Made by a program: the position numbers and the translations under genes. From positions 269,887 to 333,886 of the forward strand of contig JADJMW010000004.1 in the NCBI GenBank assembly GCA_016709385.1: a DNA stretch of 64,000 nt. The letters run 5' to 3'. Positions 60,236-64,000 of the stretch are shown one piece after another; position 1 is the first letter of the stretch; every line of letters starts with the position of its first letter. The stretch comes from Candidatus Rubrivivax defluviihabitans (GTDB taxonomy: Bacteria > Pseudomonadota > Gammaproteobacteria > Burkholderiales > Burkholderiaceae_C). The notes below the pieces were generated by a model that saw nothing but the letters and a program-made list of their open reading frames with translations, was not told the DNA's origin and searched no databases.

Positions 60236-60250
60236 TGAGCCGCAGCTCAG
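60236..60250 (-). repeat. probable oriIS end of the IS91-family element
   Basis: A hairpin with arms CTGAGC (60235-60240) and GCTCAG (60245-60250) lies 234 bases past the transposase stop. The flanking bases, read on the minus strand, are GTTC (60235-60232), the tetranucleotide known as an IS91 target next to the origin end. The exact boundary, at 60235/60236, is inferred from this pair of signs. Confidence 0.55.
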
Positions 60251-60483
60251 GCGGTGGAATGGGCAGTGTAAGTTTCAGCTGCCGGCGCTGGCAATGACTG
60301 CAGTGGGCATTGGCGCTTGGGGATCGTTGCGGGATCGGCCACGGACGGTGTTTGCCGGCCGGGACTGGCACGATGGTGCGGTCGACCGTGCCGATGGGGG
60401 TGCCCTGGAGTGGCAGGCGCAGCACTGGGCCGGGCTGCGAGTGCGACGCGGCAGCTGCTGTGTCGCGGGAGTACCGCGGTGAC

Positions 60484-61677
60484 TCATGGCGGGCCCCGGC
60501 AGGCGGTGGGCGAGATCGACGCCAGCGCTGTGCGATCGGCCCGCAGGGTCTGGACGACCTGCCAGCGCCCGAGTTGGCAGCGTGTGCAGCAGGCGACATC
60601 GATGGCAGCCACGCGACGCATGAAGGCCAGCGCGTCCTCGCGCGCTTGCGGGCTGGGCTGTGGCATGGCCAACAACTGCCGCGCCAGCGCCAGGCGGTGC
60701 GCCTTGGCCGCCGGGGCCAGCAGCCCGAAGTGACGGATGCGCTTGAAGCCCGGCGGCAGCACATGCTGCAGCAGCCGGACGACGAACTCGGTGCCCGGCA
60801 TGCCGATGGCGCGCTTGCCGCCGCGGCCGTCGGCGCGCACGCGCAAGACGATCTTGTCGCCGTCGATGGCAAGCAGCCGCTCGTTGCCGATGGCCGTGCG
60901 GTGGGTGTAGCGGGCAAGATAGTCCAGCACCGCGGCCGGCCCGGCCAGCGGCGTCTTGGCATAGACGACCCAGTCGTGTTGCCGCAGTGCCTGCACGCGC
61001 CGCGCTCGATCCTGCTGGGTCAGCGCCGGATCGCGCGGCAGCGTACCGGCGGCCACCGCCTCCCGCAGGGCCTGCAGGAACTTGCCCCTGAAGACCTTGG
61101 ACAGGGCGTGCACGGGGAACAGGAAGCGCTCGGAACGCTGAGGCCGGCGCCAGGCAGGGGCGGCACCGGGCTCGATCTGCAGCGCGCCGCAGGCCATCAA
61201 CGCATGCACATGCAGATGACGCCGCAGATCCTGCGTCCAGGTGTGCAGCACCAGGGTGAAGGCGCCGATGCCGCCGAGCCAGCGGGGATTGGCGGCGAAC
61301 TCGGTGAGCGTGGCGGCCACGCACTGCATCAGCGTGTCGTAGACCCAGCGCGCGTGCACGCCGGCCAGCGCGTTGAGTTCGTGCGGCAGCGTGAAGACCA
61401 GGTGGCAGTACGGCACGTCGAGCAACTCGGCCAGGCGTGCAGCGCGCCAGGCATCGCGTTGCCGGCTCTGGCACTGGGGGCAGTGCCGATTGCGGCACGA
61501 GTGCCAACGCCATTGCTCGGCGCCGCAACCGTCGCAGCGCATCAACTGCCCGCCCAGCGCAGGGGTGCGGCAGCTGACGATGGCGCGCCAGGCGCGCGCC
61601 TGCGCCGTGCTCAGGCCATGGGTGCGCAGATACTCCGCGCCGAAGTGCCGCAGCACCTCGGCCAGCGTCGTGGCCAC
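60484..61677 (-). CDS. IS91-family rolling-circle transposase
   Basis: 397 residues, GTG start at 61677, seven bases after the integrase stop. The N-terminal zinc-binding domain has Cys48, Cys51, Cys61, Cys66 and Cys69, with His65. The HUH motif is HLHVH at residues 154-158. The two catalytic tyrosines are Tyr253 and Tyr257 in YLARYTHR. These are the hallmarks of Y2 rolling-circle transposases, which nick one strand at oriIS and form a covalent link to DNA. All the key residues are present, so the enzyme looks active. It probably depends on translation of the upstream integrase gene for its own expression. Confidence 0.93.
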   Translation of the reverse strand: MATTLAEVLRHFGAEYLRTHGLSTAQARAWRAIVSCRTPALGGQLMRCDGCGAEQWRWHSCRNRHCPQCQSRQRDAWRAARLAELLDVPYCHLVFTLPHELNALAGVHARWVYDTLMQCVAATLTEFAANPRWLGGIGAFTLVLHTWTQDLRRHLHVHALMACGALQIEPGAAPAWRRPQRSERFLFPVHALSKVFRGKFLQALREAVAAGTLPRDPALTQQDRARRVQALRQHDWVVYAKTPLAGPAAVLDYLARYTHRTAIGNERLLAIDGDKIVLRVRADGRGGKRAIGMPGTEFVVRLLQHVLPPGFKRIRHFGLLAPAAKAHRLALARQLLAMPQPSPQAREDALAFMRRVAAIDVACCTRCQLGRWQVVQTLRADRTALASISPTACRGPP

Positions 61678-61684
61678 CGCCGCT

Positions 61685-62566
61685 TCAGTGGATGCTGGGC
61701 GCGGGCGGGATCGGCGGCAATGCGGCCAGCAGCTTCAGCGGATCGCGTCTGGCGCCATCGGGCGCGTCGGGCCGGGCCAGATGCAGGTAGCGAGCGGTGG
61801 TGCTGACATGGCGGTGGCCCAGCCACTGCGACAGGCTGTAAAGGTCCGCGCCGGCCTCCAGCAGGTGAGTTGCATGGCAGTGCCGCAGCGTGTGAATGCC
61901 CCCGCGCTTGGTGATGCCGGCATCGGCGCGCGCGGCCTGATACCACTTCTGCGGGCTCGTGTCGCTGATCGGCTGCGAGCCGTCGCGGCAGGCGAACAGC
62001 CAGGTCCGCGGATGGGCGCTGTGCCACCAGGCGCGCAGCAGGCCCAGCGCGTCCTGCTCCAGCGGCACATAGCGGTCCTTGCCACCCTTGCCCTGGACGA
62101 CGCGGATGCACATGCGGTCGGCGTGGCTGTCGATGTCGGCCACGCGCAGATGGAGCAGCTCCGACAGGCGCAGGCCCGTGGCGTAGGCCAGCATGAGGAA
62201 GGTGCGCGGTGCGAGACGGGTGGTCACGGCAAACAGCCGGGCGATCTCCTCGCGCGAGAGGATCTCGGGTAGCCGCTGTGGTGCGATGCCCAGCGGAATG
62301 TGGAACGCCTCGCCGTCGAACCCGAGCACGGTGCCGTACAGGAACCGGAACGCGCAGCCGTACTGGTTGACCGTGGAGCGCGAGCGCTGGCGATCACGCA
62401 GCAGGTACAGGAGATAGCCCTGGACCTCCTCGGCACTGAGTGTGTCGGGACTGCGTTTGTAATGCCGGGCCAGCCGGGCCACGGCGTCGATGTAGGACTC
62501 TTGGGTTCGAAGTGCCATGCCGCGCAGGATCAGCGCGTCGAGCATGCGTTGTCGAAGTGGCGTCAT
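61685..62566 (-). CDS. tyrosine recombinase paired with the IS91 transposase
   Basis: 293 residues; ATG 62566 has GGAG upstream, while the open frame runs back to 62629. The N-terminal SAM-like domain (1-90) has MALRTQESYIDAVARLARHY. The catalytic domain contains Arg133 in ATGLRLSELLHL, Lys160 in QGKGGKDR, His225 and Arg228 in HTLRHCHATHLLEAG, His251 in LGHRHVSTTARY and Tyr260. The full set of residues suggests activity. Such recombinases accompany a subset of IS91-family elements; their part in transposition is not settled. The two genes are evidently one operon. Confidence 0.9.
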   Translation of the reverse strand: MTPLRQRMLDALILRGMALRTQESYIDAVARLARHYKRSPDTLSAEEVQGYLLYLLRDRQRSRSTVNQYGCAFRFLYGTVLGFDGEAFHIPLGIAPQRLPEILSREEIARLFAVTTRLAPRTFLMLAYATGLRLSELLHLRVADIDSHADRMCIRVVQGKGGKDRYVPLEQDALGLLRAWWHSAHPRTWLFACRDGSQPISDTSPQKWYQAARADAGITKRGGIHTLRHCHATHLLEAGADLYSLSQWLGHRHVSTTARYLHLARPDAPDGARRDPLKLLAALPPIPPAPSIH

Positions 62567-62700
62567 CACCATCTCCTCGATCGATGCGCGGGCACATGCC
62601 CGCATCGACCAAGGTACGGCGATCACCAACCGCCGTCTTCTTCGAGTTCCAGCCGCCGCGTCCCCTCCTCGTCCTTTTGCTGCGCCGCCTTCTTATGCTT

Positions 62701-62750
62701 CACGAGTAACCGCGTCGGTGTTCGGCGCGGTAACTATGCCACCACTCGTG
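62701..62750. repeat. nested inverted repeat between the two integrase genes
   Basis: CACGAGT (62701-62707) pairs with ACTCGTG (62744-62750), and inside them ACCGCG (62709-62714) pairs with CGCGGT (62726-62731). The structure ends ten bases before the ATG of the second integrase and faces the start of the first. It may be the termination end (terIS) of one of the elements, or an operator shared by the divergent genes. Confidence 0.45.
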
Positions 62751-62760
62751 AGGATATTGA

Positions 62761-63719
62761 ATGGCTTCCACACCCACCAGCCCCCTTGCTGCCGATGCCG
62801 CTGCCGCTGCCGCTGCGGCCACCGAGATCCATCGCGCCGAGTTCGACCGGCTTTACGACATCCATCTGCGGCACCTGCGCCTGAAGGGCCTGCGGCCAAA
62901 GACCATCGAGGCGTACTCGCGCGGCGTGCGCCGCATGGGCGAGTATTTCGACTACTGCATCGATGCCCTCTGCGCCGAGCAACTCAGCCGCTACTTCAGC
63001 GATCTGCTGGCCTCGCACTCCTGGAGCAGCGTCAAGCTCGACCTGTACGGCTACAAGTTCTACACCGAGCACGTCCTGGGCAAGCCCTGGGTGAGCCCCA
63101 GGCTGGTGAAGGCGCCCAAGGTGCAGCGCTTGCCCGACATCGTCACCGTGCAGGAGGCTGCGCGGCTGTTTGCCGCCACGCGCTGCCTGAGCTACCGGGT
63201 GTTCTTCTTCACCCTGTACAGCCTGGGGCTGCGCCTGGGCGAGGGGCTGGCGCTGACGGTGGCCGACATCGACGCCCAGCGCATGCGCGTGCACGTGCGC
63301 GACGCCAAGGGCAACCGCGACCGCCTGGTGCCGCTGCCCACGGCCAGTCTGGCCGTGCTGCGCCGCTTCTGGGCCGTGCACCGGCACCCCGAGCTGCTGT
63401 TCCCCGCACGCGCCGGCGGTGCCGGCGCGGCGCCAGGCCAGCCGCTGGACCGCGGTGGCGTGCAGCGCGCGCTGGCGCAGGTGGTGGCCGACATCGGCCT
63501 CAAAAAAACATCCACCCCCACAGCCTTCGCCACAGCTATGCAACCCACCTGATCGAGGCCGGCGTCGATCTGCTCGAAGTCCAGAAGATCCTGGGCCACC
63601 ACAGCATCCTCACCACCGCCCGCTACACCCACCTCAGCACCAGCACCGACACCCAGGCGCGAGCACACATCGACGCGCTGATGAGCCGCTTCTCGCTGAA
63701 CTGGGGGGCCGTCAAGTGA
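62761..63719 (+). pseudogene. second tyrosine recombinase, interrupted by a frameshift at an A7 run
   Basis: The first frame (62761-63552) holds the N-terminal domain with LRLKGLRPKTIEAYSRGVRR and the catalytic Arg in SLGLRLGEGLALTV. It leaves the reading frame at seven A residues near 63506-63512, after DIGLKK. The continuation in the -1 frame, up to 63719, supplies NIHPHSLRHSYATHLIEAG and LGHHSILTTARYTHLS, so both halves of the catalytic site exist. The whole would be about 319 residues. Either a -1 slip on the A run makes a full enzyme, or the gene has decayed. It is only about 45 % alike (by eye) to the first integrase, so the modules are distinct. Confidence 0.75.
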
Positions 63720-64000
63720 TCGCCCTGTCGCGCGTCATCGAGCGCTTCGAGGCCGACTACCTCGCCCAGTGCCAGCCGCTGCCCAGCCAGCGCCAAGCCC
63801 TGGCCGCCTTCAAGCGCTGCCGCACCGCGCTGGCCGCCACCTTCACCGCCCGGTGCAGCAACGAGCAGTGCCAGGCCCTGCGCGTGGTGCCGCACTCCTG
63901 CGGCCATCGCCTGTGCCCGCACTGCCAGCACTTCGACAGCCAGCGCTGGATCGAGCGCCAGCGCCGCCAGCTCGTGCCCGGAGCGTACTTTCTGGTGACG
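63716..64000 (+). CDS. second IS91-family transposase, N-terminal part (runs off the window)
   Basis: 95 codons from GTG 63716, overlapping the integrase stop (GTGA), open to the window end. The segment carries the transposase zinc-binding domain with CSNEQC, SCGHRLCPHCQ and FDSQRWIERQRRQ. The spacing is typical of IS91-family N-termini, so the HUH and tyrosine motifs should lie just beyond the window. It repeats the integrase-then-transposase design of the divergent element and is probably co-translated with the second integrase. Confidence 0.85.
   Translation, partial: MIALSRVIERFEADYLAQCQPLPSQRQALAAFKRCRTALAATFTARCSNEQCQALRVVPHSCGHRLCPHCQHFDSQRWIERQRRQLVPGAYFLVT

Larger units (their letters stand above)
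60236..62760 (-). mobile_element. IS91-family insertion element with tyrosine recombinase and Y2 transposase
   Basis: The element holds an integrase gene and a transposase gene in tandem on the minus strand, followed by a 230-base non-coding stretch (60251-60483) and the probable origin end at 60236. The left boundary is uncertain. It may lie in the 62567-62760 stretch shared with the divergent second module, where a nested inverted repeat is seen. The 60251-60483 stretch has no gene; it holds short inverted repeats that are likely part of the origin region. Rolling-circle transposition is the established mode of the IS91 family. Confidence 0.6.

Noticed and set aside
1..64000. CRISPR array, tRNA or rRNA genes, riboswitches
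   Set aside because: No regularly spaced repeats, cloverleaf-like segments or recognisable conserved RNA were seen. A dedicated tRNA or covariance scan was not possible.

Overview
The window is a high-GC (roughly 70 %, judged by eye) bacterial chromosome segment. The gene content fits a betaproteobacterium of the order Burkholderiales, near the Rubrivivax/Leptothrix/Ideonella group. Reasons: an smc-zipA-ligA operon, a DUF3717/DUF1289 protein next to recCBD, a yejBEA-type peptide transporter, and a type VI secretion (T6SS) cluster with PpkA, PppA, TagH and TagF. This placement is an inference from gene families, not from a marker gene.

Layout. (1) 1-4541: accessory genes at the edge of the T6SS cluster: a small hypothetical gene, two genes built from three copies of one immunity-like domain (323-1786), a VapBC toxin-antitoxin pair with a visible operator, a TIGR02270-type HEAT-like protein and a GNAT acetyltransferase. 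(2) 4995-20470: half of a T6SS cluster. Forward genes encode a membrane Ser/Thr kinase (PpkA), a LysM-like/NodB deacetylase lipoprotein, a TPR lipoprotein, the FHA protein TagH and a PP2C phosphatase (PppA). Reverse genes encode a LysM/TPR lipoprotein and then tssJ-tssK-tssL-tssM-tagF. This supplies the membrane complex, the baseplate connector TssK and the threonine-phosphorylation switch. Sheath, baseplate wedge, Hcp, VgrG and ClpV genes are not here. (3) 20661-25790: a small gene, a cold-shock gene with a clear terminator, a lipoprotein, a Spy/CpxP-like protein followed by an OmpR-family two-component pair, and the DUF3717/DUF1289 gene. (4) 25950-35423: recC-recB-recD with overlapping ends. 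(5) 35558-43147: a glyoxalase II-like hydrolase, a small secreted six-cysteine protein, and a five-gene Yej/Dpp-type peptide ABC transporter. (6) 43255-47375: rdgC, tryptophanase, the YlqF GTPase and a SET-domain protein. (7) 47508-55964: smc-zipA-ligA, an anion permease and peptide deformylase. (8) 56048-59463: a FecR/DUF6600-like secreted protein and the divergent tesA/ybbA pair, whose start regions overlap. (9) 59684-64000: a mobile region. A MAPEG-family gene is preceded by an integron attC-like site. An IS91-family element abuts that site exactly at its GAAC. Next to it, head to head, lies a second integrase-IS91 module that runs off the window.

How the parts may work together. The T6SS half-cluster pairs a kinase carrying three evenly spaced Thr-x-x-Val/Ile motifs with an FHA protein, a phosphatase and TagF, which is a complete post-translational control set. 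Three lipoproteins carrying peptidoglycan-related domains suggest a cell-wall remodelling or anchoring function dedicated to assembling the secretion machine. The right-hand end looks like recently acquired DNA: an integron-cassette remnant invaded by rolling-circle transposons.
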